A DNA stretch of 64,000 nucleotides. Origin: Hydractinia symbiolongicarpus. Taxonomy: Eukaryota; Cnidaria; Hydrozoa; Anthoathecata; Hydractiniidae. Numbering within the stretch: the first letter of the stretch is position 1; each line of letters opens with the position of its first letter. Where the stretch lies: positions 19,758,001-19,822,000 of the forward strand of contig NC_079888.1 in the NCBI RefSeq assembly GCF_029227915.1, given 5' to 3'. Positions 37,151 through 50,490 of this stretch are shown here, one piece after another. A model generated the notes under the pieces. The model ran no database searches. It saw only the letters and a list, made by a program, of their open reading frames with translations, and was not told the origin of the DNA. Both the position numbers and the translations under genes were made by a program.

Positions 37151-40100
37151 ACGTTGTAAATGTGATAAATAAGACAATTGGACTCCAAGAGATGACACTC
37201 TTTTTAATTTGACATGATTGCAGGAACTCAGCGATTACACTGGGCGCTGTGGTAGCGCTTTATTTAAAACTTTATAAAAATATGTTATTCTTACTGTGGG
37301 GCCAAACTTAGCCTTTCGCACGCGCTGAAGAAGTAGATATAGTTTCAAAAACTACATTTCATTGACTTTCTAATGGCATCAATCCTTGTGAGTTACAACG
37401 GTTGCGTAACATATTCGTACCAACATGTATTTAGCGCTATTTTTCTGCCATTTCGAGGTATCATCGTTTTTAACAGTGAAACGATTGACTGTGGGACTTA
37501 ATTAAACTGACTTTGGACATTCACCTTATAAATGTAATAAATGAGACAATTGGACTCCAAGAAATAACATTCCTCTTAATTTGACATGATTGCTGGAGCT
37601 CAGCGATTACACTGGGCGCTGTGGTAGCGGTTTATTTAAAAATTTAAATAAATAAGTCATTTTTACTGTGAAACCAATCCTAGCCGTTAGCGCGCTGAAG
37701 AAATAAAGAAAGGTTTCAAAAATTACATTTCAATGATTTTCTAATGGCAAAAGTCCTTGTGAGTTACAACGGTTGCGTCACATAATCGTCCCAACATGTA
37801 TTCAGCGATATTTTTCTAACATTACGAGGTTTCATCGCTTTTAACAGTAAAACGATTGACTGTGGGACTTAATTAAACTGACTTTGGACTTTCACCTTAT
37901 AAATGTGATAAATGAGACAATTGGACTCTAAGAGATAACGTTCTTCTTAATCTGAAGTAATTGCTGGAGCTCAGCGATTACTCTGGGCGCTGTGATAATG
38001 CTTTATTTAGAAATTTAGACAAAGAATCCATTTCTTACTGTGGGGCCAAACTTAGCCTTTAGCACGCGCTGAAGAAGTAGATATAGCTTCAAAAACTACA
38101 TTTCATTGACTTTCTAATGGCATCAATCCTTGTGAGTTACAACGGTTGCGTATCATATTCGTACCAACATGTATTTAACGATATTTTCCTGACATTACTC
38201 GATTGCGTCGCTTTTAACAGTGAAACGATTAACTGTGGGACTTAATTAAACTGACTTAGGACTTTCACCTTATAAATGTGATAAATGAGACAATTGGACT
38301 CCAAGAAATAACATTCCTCTTAATTTGACATGATTGCTGGGGCTCAGCGATTACACTGGGCGCTGTGGTAGCGGTTTATTTAAAATTTTATAAAACTAGG
38401 TTATTCTCACTGTGGAACGAATCCTAGCCGTTAGCGCGCTGAAGAAATAGAGACAGTATCAAAAATTACATTTCATTGAGTTTCTAACGCTATAATTCCG
38501 TGTGAGTTACAACGGTTGCGCCACACATTTGTACCAACATGTACTTAGCGATATTTTCGTGACATTACTAGATTGCATCGCTTTTAACAGTGAAACGGTT
38601 AACTGTGGGACTTAATTGAATTGACTTTGGACTTTGACCTTATAAATGTGAATAATGAGACAATTGGACTCAAAGAAATAACATTCCTCTTAATTTGACA
38701 TGATTGCTGGAACTCAGCGATTACACTGCAAGCTGTGGTAGCGCTTTATTGAAAACTTTATATAAATGAGTGATTTTTACTGTGGAACCAATCCTAGCCG
38801 TTAGCACGCGCTGAAGAGATAGAGACAGTTTCAAAAACTACATTTCATTGAGTTTCTAACGCTATAATTCCGTGTGAGTTACAACGGTTGCGCCACACAT
38901 TTGTACCAACATGTACTTAGCGATACTTTCGTGACATTACTAGATTGCATCGCTTTTAACAGTGAAACGGTTAACTGTGGGACTTAATTGAACTGACTTT
39001 GGACTTTGACCTTATAAATGTGATAAATGAGACAATTACATTCAAAGAAATAACATTCTTCTTAATTTGACATGATTGCTGGAACTCAGCGATTACACTG
39101 GGCGCTGTGGTACCGCTTTATTGAAAACTTTATATAAATAAGTGATTTCTACTGTGGAACCAATCCTAGCCGTTAGCGCGCGCTGAAGAGATAGAGACAG
39201 TTTCAAAAACTAAATTTCATTGAGTTTCTAACGCTATAATTCCGTGTGAGTTACAACGGTTGCGCCACACATTCGTACCAAAATGTACTTAGCGATATTT
39301 TCGTGACATTACTAGATTGCATCGCTTTTAACAGTGAAACGATTAACTGTGGGACTTAATTGAACTGCTTCTGGACTTTGACCTTATAAATGTGATAAAT
39401 GACACGATTAGATTCCAAGAAATAACATTCTTTTTAATTTGACATGATTGCTGGAAATCAGCGATTACACTTAGCGCTGTGGTAGCGCTTTAATTAAAAA
39501 TTTAGTTAAATAAGTCATTTTTACTGTGAAACCATTCCTAGCCGTTAGCGCGCGCTGAAGAAGTGGAGACAGTTTCAAAAACTACATTTCATTGAGTTTC
39601 TAACGGTATAATTCCGTGCGAGTTACAACGCTTCCGCCACACATTCGTACCAACATGTACTTAGCGATATCTTCCTGACATTACTTGATTGCATCGCTTT
39701 TAACTGTGAAACGATTAACTGTGGGACTTAATTGAACTGACTTTGGACTTTGACCTTATAAATGTGATAAATGAGACAATTGGACTCAAAGAAATAACAT
39801 TCCTCTTAATTTGACATGATTGCTGGAACTCAGCGATTACACTGGGCGCTGTGGTACCGCTTTATTGAAAACTTTATATAAATAAGTGATTTCTACTGTG
39901 GAACCAATCCTAGCCGTTAGCGCGCGCTGAAGAGATAGAGACATTTTCAAAAACTAAATTTCATTGAGTTTCTAACGCTATAATTCCGTGTGAGTTACAA
40001 CGGTTGCGCCACACATTCGTACCAAAATGTACTTAGCGATATTTTCGTGACATTACTAGATTGCATCGCTTTTAACAGTGAAACGATTAACTGTGGGACT

Positions 40101-42979
40101 TAATTGAACTGCTTCTGGACTTTGACCTTATAAATGTGATACATGACACCATTAGATTCCAAGAAATAACATTCTTTTTAATTTGACATGATTGCTGGAA
40201 ATCAGCGATTACACTTAGCGCTGTGGTAGCGCTTTAATTAAAAATTTAGTTAAATAAGTCATTTTTACTGTGAAACCAATCCTAGCCGTTAGCGCGCGCT
40301 GAAGAAGTGGAGACAGTTTCAAAAACTACATTTCATTGAGTTTCTAACGGTATAATTCCATGCGAGTTACAACGCTTCCGCCACACATTCGTACCAACAT
40401 GTACTTAGCGATATCTTCCTGACATTACTTGATTGCATCGCTTTTAACTGTGAAACGATTAACTGTAGGACTTAATTGAACTGACTTTGGAATTTGACCT
40501 TATAAATGTGTTAAATGAGACAATTGGACTGCAAGAAATAACATTCTTCTTAATTTGACATGATTGCTTGGACTCAGCGATTACACTGGGCGCTGTGGTA
40601 GCGCCTTATTTAAAAATTTAAATAAATAAGTCATTTTTACTGTGAAACCAATCCTAGCCGTTAGCGCGCTGAAAAAATAGAGAAAGGTTTTAAAAATTAC
40701 ATTTCATTGACTTTCTAATGGCATCAATCCTTGTGAGTTACAACGGTTGCGTAACATATTCGTCCCAACATGTATTCAGCGACATTTTTCTAGCATTACG
40801 TGGTTTCATCGCTTTTAACAGCAAAACGATTGACTGTGGGACTTAATTGAACTGACTTTTGACTTTGACTTTATAAATGTGATAAATGAGACAATTGGAC
40901 TCAAAGAAATTACATTCCTCTTAATTTGACATGATTGCTGGAACTCAGCGATTACACTGGGCCCTGTGGTAGTGCTTTATGGAAATCTTTATATAAATAA
41001 GTCATTTTTACTGTGGAACCAATCTTAGCCGTTAACGCGCGCTGATGAAATGGAGGCAGTTTCAAAAACTACATTTTATTGACTTTCTAACGTGATCAGT
41101 CTGTTCGAGTTACAACAGTTGCACCACATATTCGTACCAACATGTATTCAGCAATATTTCTCTGAAATTACTAGGTTGCATCGCTTTTATTAGTGAAACG
41201 ACTGACGGTGGGACCTTAATTCAACTGTTTTTGGACTTTGACCTTATAAATGTGATAAATGACACAATTAGATTCCAAGAAATAACATTCTTCCTAATTT
41301 GACATGATTGCTGGAACTCAGCGATTACACTGGGCACTGTGGTAGCGCGTTATTGAAAACTTTGTATGAAAAAGTCATCTTTACTGTGGAACCAATGCTA
41401 GCCGTTAGCGAGTGCTGAAGAGGTGGAGACAGTTACAAAAACTACATTTCATTGATTTTCTAATGGCATCAATCCTTGTGAGTTACAGCGGTTGCGTAAC
41501 ATATTCGTACCAACATGTATTTAGCGATATTTTTCTGACATTACGAGTTTTCATCGCTTTTAACAGTAAAACGATTGACTGTCGGACTTAATTGAACTGA
41601 CTTTGGACTTTGACCTTCTGAATGTGTTAAATAAGACAATTGGACTCCAAGAAATAACATTTTTCTTAATTTGACATGATTGCTGGAACTCAGCGATTAC
41701 ACTGGGCGCTGTGGTAGCGCCTTATTTAAAAATTTAAATAAATAAGTCATTTTTACTGTGAAACCAATCCTAGCCGTTAGCGCGCTGAAGAAATAGAGAA
41801 AGGTTTTAAAAATTACATTTCATTGACTTTCTAATGGCATCAATCCTTGTGAGTTACAACGGTTGCGTAACATATTCGTCCCAACATGTATTCAGCGATA
41901 TTTTTCTAACATTACGTGGTTTCATCGCTTTTAACAGCAAAACGAATGACTGTGGGACTTAATTGAACTGACTTTTGACTTTGACCTTATAAATGTGATA
42001 AATGAGACAATTGGACTCAAAGAAATTACATTCCTCTTAATTTGACATGATTGCTGGAACTCAGCGATTACACTGGGCGCTGTGGTAGCGCTTTGTTGAA
42101 AACTTTATATAAATAAGTGATTTTTACAGTGGAACCAGTCCTAGCCGTTACCGCGCGCTGTAGAGATAGGGACAGTTTCAAAAACTACATTTTGTTGACT
42201 TTCTAACGGTATCAGTCCGTGTGAATTACAACTGTTGCGCCAAATATTCGTACCAACATGTGTTTAGCGATATTTTTCTGACATTACGAGTTTTCACCGC
42301 TTTTAACAGTAAAACGATTGACTGTGGGACTTAATTGAACCGACTTTGGAATTTGACCATATAAATGTGATAAATGAGACAATTGCACTCCAAGAAATAA
42401 CATTCTTCTTAATTTGACATGATTGCTGGAACTCAGCGATTACACTGGACGCTGTGGTAGCGCTTTTTGCAAACTTTAAACAAATAAGTGATTTTTACTG
42501 TGGAACCAATCCTAGCCGTTAGCGCGCGCTGAAGATATAGAGACAGTTTCAAAGAGTTGGACTCCGAGAGTTAATATTCTATTTAATTTGACATGATCGC
42601 TGGAAATCAGCGATTACACTTAGCGCTGTGGTAGCGCTTTAATTAAAAATTTAGTTAAATAAGTCATTTTTACTGTGAAACCAATCCTAGCCGTTAGCGC
42701 GCGCTGAAGAAATAAAGAGAATTTCAAAAACTACATTTCATTGACTTTCTAATGGCAACAGTCTTTGTGAGCTACAACGGTTGCGTCACATGTTCGTACC
42801 AACATGTATTCAGCGATATGTTTCTGACATTACGAGGTTTCATCGCTTTTAACAGTGAAACGATTGACTGTGGGACTTAATTGAACTGACTTTGGACTTT
42901 GACCTTATAAATGTGATAAATGAGACAATTGGACTCAAAAAAATAACATTTCTCCTAATTTGACATGATTGCTGGAACT
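37151..42979. repeat. 5.8-kb block, copy 2 (partner 26565-32769)
   Basis: Second copy of the central block. Near 40563 the monomer that starts as the counterpart of 29697 switches to the end of the counterpart of 30069 (GATTGCTTGGACTCAGC), giving a clean in-register loss of 373 bp relative to copy 1. Otherwise monomer order is the same, including the 175-bp half monomer near the right end. Confidence 0.88.
42513..42687. repeat. 175-bp half monomer, copy 2
   Basis: Same 197-bp deletion; the junction reads TTTCAAAGAGTTGG, one base different from copy 1. It is the direct counterpart of copy 1 in the duplicated block (offset 10,213 bp). Confidence 0.95.
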
Positions 42980-43058
42980 CAGCGATTACACTGGACGCTG
43001 TGGTAGCGCTTTTTGCATACTTTATACAAATAAGTGATTTTTACTGTGAAACCAATCC

Positions 43059-43233
43059 TAGCCGTTAGCGCCCGCTGAAGATATAGAGACAGTTTCAAAC
43101 AGTTGGACTCCGAGAGTTAATGTTCTATTTAATTTGACATGATCGCTGGAAATTAGCGATTACACTTAGCGCTGTGGTAGCGCTTTAATTAAAAATTTAG
43201 TTAAATAAGTCATTCCTACTGTGAAACCAATCC
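43059..43233. repeat. 175-bp half monomer, copy 3
   Basis: Same junction (TTTCAAACAGTTGG), with AATGTTCTATTT. It lies 546 bp after copy 2 and forms a two-element unit of one half monomer plus one full 371-bp monomer. Confidence 0.95.
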
Positions 43234-43879
43234 TAGCCGTTAGCGCGCTGAAGAAATAAAGAGAGTTTCAAAAACTACATTTCATTGACTTTCTAATGGC
43301 AACAGTCTTTGTGAGTTACAACGGTTGCGTCACATGTTCGTACCAACATGTATTCAGCGATATGTTTCTGACATTACGAGGTTTCATCGCTTTTAACAGT
43401 GAAACGATTGACTGTGGGACTTAATTGAACTGACTTTGGACTTTGACCTTATAAATGTGATAAATGAGACAATTGGACTCAAAGAAATAACATTCCTCTT
43501 AATTTGACATGATTGCTGGAACTCAGCGAATACACTGCAAGCTGTGGTAGCGCTTTATTGAAAACTTTATATAAATGAGTGATTTTTACTGTGGAACCAA
43601 TCCTAGCCGTTAGCGCGCGCTGAAGAGATAGAGACAGTTTCAAAAACTACATTTCATTGAGTTTCTGACGGTATAATTCCGTGCGAGTTACAACGGTTGC
43701 GCCACACATTCGTACCAACATGTACTTAGCGATATTTTTCTGACATTACGAGATTTCATCGCTTTTAACAGTAAAACGAATGACTGTGGGACTTAATTAA
43801 ACTGACTTTGGACTTTCACCTTATAAATGTGATAAATGAGAGAATTGGACTCCAAGAAGTAACATTCCTTTTAATTTGA

Positions 43880-44935
43880 CATGATTGCTGGAACTCAGCG
43901 ATTCCACTGGGCGCTGTGGTAGCGGTTTGTTTAAAACTTTGTAGAAATAGGTTATTCTTACTGTGGAACCAATCCTAGCCGTTAGCGCGCTGAAGAAATA
44001 GAGAAAGGTTTCAAAAATTACATTTCATTGACTTTCTAATGGCAACAGTCTTTGTGAGTTACAACGGCTGCGCCAAATCTTCGTACCAACATGTGTTTAG
44101 CGATATTTTTCTGACATTACGAGCTTTCACCGCTTTTAACAGTGAAACGATTGACTGTGGGAATTAATTGAACCGAATTTAGAATTTGACCTTATAAATG
44201 TGATAAATGAGACAATTGCACTCCAAGAAATAACATTCTTCTTAATTTGACATGATTGCTGGAACTCAGCGATTACACTGGGCGCTGTGGTAGCGCTCTT
44301 TGAAAACTTTATACAAATAAGTGATTTTTACTTTGGAACCAATCCTAGCCGTTAGCGCGCGCTGAAGAGATACAGACAGATTCAAACAGGTGGACTCCGA
44401 GAGTTAACATTCTTTTTAATTTGACATGATCGCTGGAAATCAGCGATTACACTTAGCGCTGTTGTATTGCTTTAATTAAAAATTTAGTTAAATAAGTCAA
44501 TTTTACTGTGGAACCAATACTAGCTGTTAGTGCGCGCTGAAAAATTAGAGACAGTTCCAAAAACTACATTTCATTGAGTTTCTAACGGTGTCAGTTCGTG
44601 TGAGTTACAACGGTTGCGCCACATATTCGTACCAACATGTATTTAGCGATATTTTTCTTATATTACTAGGTTGCATCGCTTTTATTAGTGAAACGAATGA
44701 CGGTGGGACTTAATTCAACTGATTTTGGACTTTGACCTTATAAATGTGATAAATGAGACAATTGGACTCCAAGAAATAACATTCTTCTTAATTTGACATG
44801 ATTCCTGGAACTCAGCGATTACACTGGGCGCTGTGGTAACGCGTTATTGAAAACTTTATATGAAAAAGTCATCTTTACTGTAGAACAAATCCTAGCCGTT
44901 ATCGCGCCCTGAAGAAATAGAGACAGTTTCAAAAA
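43880..44935. repeat. 1.06-kb block, copy 1 (partner 49435-50490)
   Basis: The offset is 5,555 bp (43976/49531, 44346/49901, 44521/50076, 44893/50448). Both copies have TTTGTTTAAAACTTTGTAG, GAAAGGTTTCAAAAATTAC, GGCTGCGCCAAATCTTCG, TTTACTTTGGAACC and the half monomer. It ends where copy 1 has TTTCAAAAAC and copy 2 TTTCAAAATC. Confidence 0.82.
44346..44520. repeat. 175-bp half monomer, copy 4
   Basis: Same deletion with junction GATTCAAACAGGTGGAC. It is followed by the ATACTAGCTGTTAGTGCG monomer type. The inverted repeat near its end has GTTGTATTGC in place of GTGGTAGCGC. Confidence 0.95.
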
Positions 44936-46379
44936 CTACATTTCATTGACTTTCTAATGGCAACAGTCTTTGTGAGTTACAACGGCTGCGCCAAATCTTC
45001 GTACCAACATGTGTTTAGCGATATTTTTCTGACATTACGAGCTTTCACTGATTTTAACAGTGAAACGATTGACTGTGGGAATTAATTGAACCGAATTTGG
45101 AATTTGACCTTATAAATGTGATAAATGAGACAATTGCACTCCAAGAAATAACATTCTTCTTAATTTGACATGATTGCTGGAACTCAGCGATTACACTGGG
45201 CGCTGTGGTAGCGCTCTTTGAAAACTTTATACAAATAAGTGATTTTTACTTTGGAACCAATCCTAGCCGTTAACGCGCGCTGAAGAAATGGAGGCAGTTT
45301 CAAAAACTACATTTTATTGACTTTCTAACGGTATCAGTCTGTTCGAGTTACAACAGTTGCACCACATATTCGTACGAACATGTATTCAGCAATATTTCTC
45401 TGAAATTACTAGGTTGCATCGCTTTTATTAGTGAAACGACTGACGGTGTGACCTTAATTCAACTGCTTTTGGACTTTGACCTTATAAATGTGATAAATGA
45501 CACAATTAGATTCCAAGAAATAACATTCTTCTTAATTTGACATGATTGCTGGAACTCAGCGATTACACTGGGCACTGTGGTAGCGCGTTATTGAAAACTT
45601 TGTATGAAAAAGTCATCTTTACTGTGGAACCAATGCCAGCCGTTAGCGAGTGCTGAAGAAGTGGAGACAGTTTCAAAAACTACATTTCATTGATTTTCTA
45701 ATGGCATCAATCCTTGTGAGTTACAGCGGTTGCGTAACATATTCGTACCAACATGTATTTAGCGATATTTTTCTGATATTACGAGTTTTCATCGCTTTTA
45801 ACAGTAAAACGATTGACTGTCGGACTTAATTGAACTGACTTTGGACTTTGACCTTCTGAATGTGTTAAATAAGACAATTGGACTCCAAGAAATAACATTC
45901 TTTTAAATTTGACATGATTGCTGGAACTCAGCGATTACACTGGGCGCTGTGGTAGCGCCTTATTTAAAAATTTAAATAAATAAGTCATTTTTACTGTAAA
46001 ACCAATCCTAGCCGTTAGCGCGCGCTGAAGAATTAAAGAGAGTTTCAAAAACTACATGTCATTGACTTTCTAATGGCAACAGTCTTTGTGAGTTACAACG
46101 GTTGCGTCACATGTTCGTACCAACATGTATTCAGCGATATGTTTCTGACATTACGAGGTTTCATCGCTTTTAACAGTGAAACGATTGACTGTGGGACTTA
46201 ATTGAACTGACTTTGGACTTTGACTTTATAAATGTGATAAATGAGACAATTGGACTCAAAAAAATAACATTCCTCTTAATTTGACATGATTGCTGGAACT
46301 CAGCGATTACACTGGACGCTGTGGTAGCGCTTTTTGCAAACTTTATACAAATAAGTGATTTTTACTGTGAAACCAATCC

Positions 46380-46554
46380 TAGCCGTTAGCGCGCGCTGAA
46401 GATATAGAGACAGTTTCAAACAGTTGGACTCCGAGAGTTAATATTCTGTTTAATTTGACATGATCGCTGGAAATCAGCGATTACACTTAGCGCTGTGGTA
46501 GCGCTTTAATTAAAAATTTAGTTAAATAAGTCATTTTTACTGTGAAACCAATCC
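46380..46554. repeat. 175-bp half monomer, copy 5
   Basis: Same junction (TTTCAAACAGTTGG), then GAGAGTTAATATTCTG. It follows a monomer with the TTTTTGCAAACTTTATAC tail, as copies 1-3 do. Confidence 0.95.
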
Positions 46555-47374
46555 TAGCCGTTAGCGCCTGCTGAAGTAATAAAGAGAGTTTCAAAAACTA
46601 CATTTCATTGACCTTCTAATGGCAACAGTCTTTGTGAGTTACAACGGTTGCGCCACATATTCGTACCAACATGTATTTAGCGATATTTTTCTGATATTAC
46701 TAGGTTGCATCGCTTTTATTAGTGAAACAAATGAAGGTGGGACTTAATTCAACTGATTTTGGACTTTGACCTTATAAATGTGATAAATGAGACAATTGGA
46801 CTCCAAAAAATGACATTATTCTTAATTTGACATGATTCCTGGAACTCAGCGATTACACGTGGCGCTGTGGTAGCGCGTTATTGAAAACTTTATATGAAAA
46901 AGTCATCTTTACTGTAGAACAAATCCTAGCCGTTATCGCGCCCTGAAAAAATAGAGACAGTTTCAAAATCTACATTTCATTGACTTTCTAACGGTATAAT
47001 TCCGTGTGAGTTACAACGGTTGCGCCACATATTCGTACCAACATGTATTTAGCGATATTTTTCGGATATTACTAGGTTGCATCGCTTTTGACAGTGAAAC
47101 GATTTACTGTGGGACTTAATTTAACTGATTTTGGACTTCGACTTTATAAATGTAATAAATATCACAATTAAATTCCCAGAAACAACATTCTTCTTAATTT
47201 GACATGATTGCGGGAACTCAGCGATTACACTGGGCGCTGTGGTAGCGCTTTATTTAAAAATTTAAATAAATAAGCCATTTTTACTGTGGAACCAATGCTA
47301 GCCGTTAGCGCGTGCTGAAGAAGTGGAGACAGTTTCAAAAACTGCATTTCATTGACTTTCTAATGGCATCAATC

Positions 47375-48431
47375 CTTGCGAGTTACAACGGTTGCGCCAC
47401 ATATTCGTACCAACATGTATTTAGCGATATTTTTCTGATATTACTAGGTTGCATCGCTTTTGACAGTGAAACGATTGACTGTGGGACTTAATTTAACTGA
47501 CTTTGGACTTTGACCTTCTAAATAGGATAAATAAGACAATTGCACTCCAAGAAATAACATTGTCTTTAATTTGACATGATTGCTGGAACTCAACGATTAC
47601 ACTGGGCGCTGTGGTAGCGCTTTATGGAAAACTTTATATAAATAAGTCATTTTTACTGTGGAACCAATCTTAGCCCTTAACGCACGCCGAAGAAATGGAG
47701 GCAGTTTCAAACACTACATTTTATTGACTTTCTAACGGTATCAGTCCGTGTGAGTTACAAAGTTTGCGCCACATATTCGTACCAACATGTGTTTAGCGAT
47801 ACTTTTCTGACATTACGAGCTTTCATCGCTTTTAACAGGGAAACGATTGACTGTGGGACTTAATTGAACCGATTTTGGAATTTGAAGTTATAAATGTGAT
47901 AAATGACACAATTGCACTCCAAGAAAAAACATTCTTCTCAATTTGACATGATTGCTGGAACTCAGCGATTACACTGGGCGCTGTGGTAGCGCTTTATGGA
48001 AAACTTTATATAAATAAGTCATTTTTACTGTGGAACCAATCTTAGCCGTTAACGCGCGCCGAAGAAATGGAGGCAGTTTCAAACACTACATTTTATTGAC
48101 TTTCTAACGGTGTCAGTCCGTGTGAGTTACAACGTTTGCGCCACATATTCGTACCAACATGTGTTTAGCGATACTTTTCTGACATTACAAGCTTTCATCG
48201 CTTTTAACAGGGAAACGATTGACTGTGGGACTTAATTGAACTGATTTTGGAATTTGAAGTTATAAATGTGATAAATGACACAATTGCACTCCAAGAAATA
48301 ACATTCTTCTCAATTTGACATGATTGCTGGAACTCAGCGATTACACTGGGCGCTGTGGTAGCGCTTTATGGAAAACTTTATATAAATAAGTCATTTTTAC
48401 TGTGGAACCAATCTTAGCCGTTAACGCGCGC
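47375..48431. repeat. 1.05-kb block, copy 1 (partner 52185-53241)
   Basis: The offset is 4,810 bp (47671/52481, 48043/52853, 48415/53225). Markers are CTTCTAAATAGGATAAATAAG, AACATTGTCTTTAATTTG, CTCAACGATTACAC and a TTAGCCCTTAACGC box in both. It stops at the box of 48415/53225, where the partner switches from a GCCGAAGAAATGG to a GCTGAAGAAATAG type. Confidence 0.84.
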
Positions 48432-48786
48432 CGAAGAAATGGAGGCAGTTTCAAACACTACATTTTATTGACTTTCTAACGGTATCAGTCCGTGTGAGTT
48501 ACAACGTTTGCGCCACATATTCGTACCAACATGTGTTTAGCGATACTTTTCTGACATTACAAGCTTTCATCGCTTTTAACAGGGAAACGATTGACTGTGG
48601 GACTTAATTGAACCGATTTTGGAATTTGAAGTTATAAATGTGATAAATGACACAATTGCACTCCAAGAAATAACATTCTTCTCAATTTGACATGATTGCT
48701 GGAACTCAGCGATTACAATTAGCGCTGTGGTAGTGCTTTAATAAAAAATTTAGTTAAATAAGTCAATTTTACTGTGGAACCAATAC
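47671..48786. repeat. Run of three near-identical monomers (period 372 bp)
   Basis: Monomers at 47671, 48043 and 48415 are almost the same: CGAAGAAATGGAGGCAG, TTTCAAACACTAC, TACAA(C/A)GTTTGCGCC, AACAGGGAAACG, TTTGGAATTTGAAGTTAT and TTCTTCTCAATTTG. Unlike the HOR parts, neighbours here match each other best, so this is simple monomeric amplification. A shorter version lies at 52481-53224. Confidence 0.88.
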
Positions 48787-49434
48787 TAGCCGTTAGTGCG
48801 CGCTGAAAAAATAGAGACAGTTCCAAAAACTACATTTCATTGAGTTTCTAACTTTGTCAGTTCGTGTGAGTTACAATGGTTGCGCCACATATTCGTACCA
48901 ACATGTATTTAGCGATATTTTTCTGATATTACTAGGTTGCATCGCTTTTATTAGTGAAACGAATGACGGTGGGACTTAATTCAACTGATTTTGGACTTTG
49001 ACCTTCTAAATGTGATAAATGAGACAATTGGACTCCAAGAAATGACATTCTTCTTAATTTGACATGATTCCTGGAACTCAGCGATTACACTGGGCGCTGT
49101 GGTAGCGCGTTATTGAAAACTTTATATGAAAAAGTCATCTTTACTGTAGAACAAATCCTAGCCGTTATCGCGCCCTGAAGAAATAGAGACAGTTTCAAAA
49201 TCTACATTTCATGGACTTTCTAACGGTGTCAGTTCGTGTGAGTTACAACGGTTGCGCCACATATTCGTACCAACATGTATGTAGCGATATTTTTCGGATA
49301 TTACTAGGTTGCATCGCTTTTGACAGTGAAACGATTTACTGTGGGACTTAATTTAACTGATTTTGGACTTCGACTTTATAAATGTGATAAATATCACAAT
49401 TAAATTCCCAAAAACAACATTCTTCTTAATTTGA

Positions 49435-50490
49435 CATGATTGCGGGAACTCAGCGATTACACTGGGCGCTGTGGTAGCGGTTTGTTTAAAACTTTGTAGA
49501 AATAGGTTATTCTTACTGTGGAACCAATCCTAGCCGTTAGCGCGCTGAAGAAATAGAGAAAGGTTTCAAAAATTACATTTCATTGACTTTCTAATGGCAA
49601 CAGTCTTTGTGAGTTACAACGGCTGCGCCAAATCTTCGTACCAACATGTGTTTAGCGATATTTTTCTGACATTACGAGCTTTCAACGATTTTAACAGTGA
49701 AACGATTGACTGTGGGAATTAATTGAACTGAATTTGGAATTTGACCTTATAAATGGGATAAATGAGACAATTGCACTCCAAGAAATAACATTCTTCTTAA
49801 TTTGACATGATTGCTGGAACTCAGCGATTACACTGGGCGCTGTGGTAGCGCTCTTTGAAAACTTTATACAAATAAGTGATTTTTACTTTGGAACCAATCC
49901 TAGCCGTTAGCGCGCGCTGAAGAGATAGAGACAGTTTCAAACAGGCGGACTCCGAGAGTTAACATTCTTTTTAATTTGACATGATCGCTGGAAATCAGCG
50001 ATTACACTTAGCGCTGTGGTAGTGCTTTAATTAAAAATTTAGTTAAATAAGTCAATTTTACTGTGGAACCAATACTAGCTGTTAGTGCGCGTTGAAAAAA
50101 TAGAGACAGTTCCAAAAACTACATTTCATTGAGTTTCTAACGGTGTCAGTTCGTGTGAGTTACAACGGTTGCGCCACATATTCGTATCAACATGTATTTA
50201 GCGATATTTTTCTGATATTACTAGGTTGCATCGCTTTTATTAGTGAAACGAATGACGGTGGGACTTAATTCAACTGATTTTGGACTTTGACCTTATAAAT
50301 GTGATAAATGAGACAATTGGACTCCAAGAAATAACATTCTTCTTAATTTGACATGATTCCTGGAACTCAGCGATTACACTGGGCGCTGTGGTAGCGCGTT
50401 ATTGAAAACTTTATATGAAAAAGTCATCTTTACTGTAGAACAAATCCTAGCCGTTATCGCGCCCTGAAGAAATAGAGACAGTTTCAAAAT
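49435..50490. repeat. 1.06-kb block, copy 2; also repeated at +1,661 bp
   Basis: Partner of 43880-44935. From about 49620 it also matches 51280-52170 at an offset of 1,661 bp (49901/51562, 50076/51737, 50448/52109), so the half-monomer context exists at least three times with two different spacings. Confidence 0.82.
49901..50075. repeat. 175-bp half monomer, copy 6
   Basis: Same deletion with junction TTTCAAACAGGCGGAC. It lies 5,555 bp after copy 4, in matching context. Confidence 0.95.

Larger units (their letters stand above)
26565..43233. repeat. Central domain with a duplicated block of about 6 kb
   Basis: Anchors: 26723, 27095, 27467, 27839, 28209, 28581, 28953, 29325, 29697, 30069, 30442, 30813, 31186, 31558, 31929, 32300, 32475, 32847, 33218, 33590, 33962, 34333, 34704, 35076, 35448, 35820, 36194, 36565, 36937, 37309, 37681, 38053, 38425, 38795, 39167, 39539, 39911, 40283, 40655, 41026, 41399, 41771, 42142, 42513, 42688, 43059. 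New monomer types appear, with GCAAGCTGTGG, CCGTGCGAGTTACAACGC, TGCTTCTGGAC and GAAAGGTTTTAAAAATTAC. The domain is organised as block, tandem 1,486-bp pair, imported 0.95-kb block, block again. There are no genes. Confidence 0.88.
42513..43604. repeat. 546-bp composite unit (half plus full monomer) in tandem
   Basis: Anchors 42513, 42688, 43059, 43234, 43604 give spacings of 175, 371, 175 and 370 bp. The two 546-bp units share the AAAGAGA(A/G)TTTCAAAAAC, CATGTTCGTACC and CAGCGATATGTTTCTG markers. The half monomer therefore takes part in higher-order amplification like any full monomer. Confidence 0.88.
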
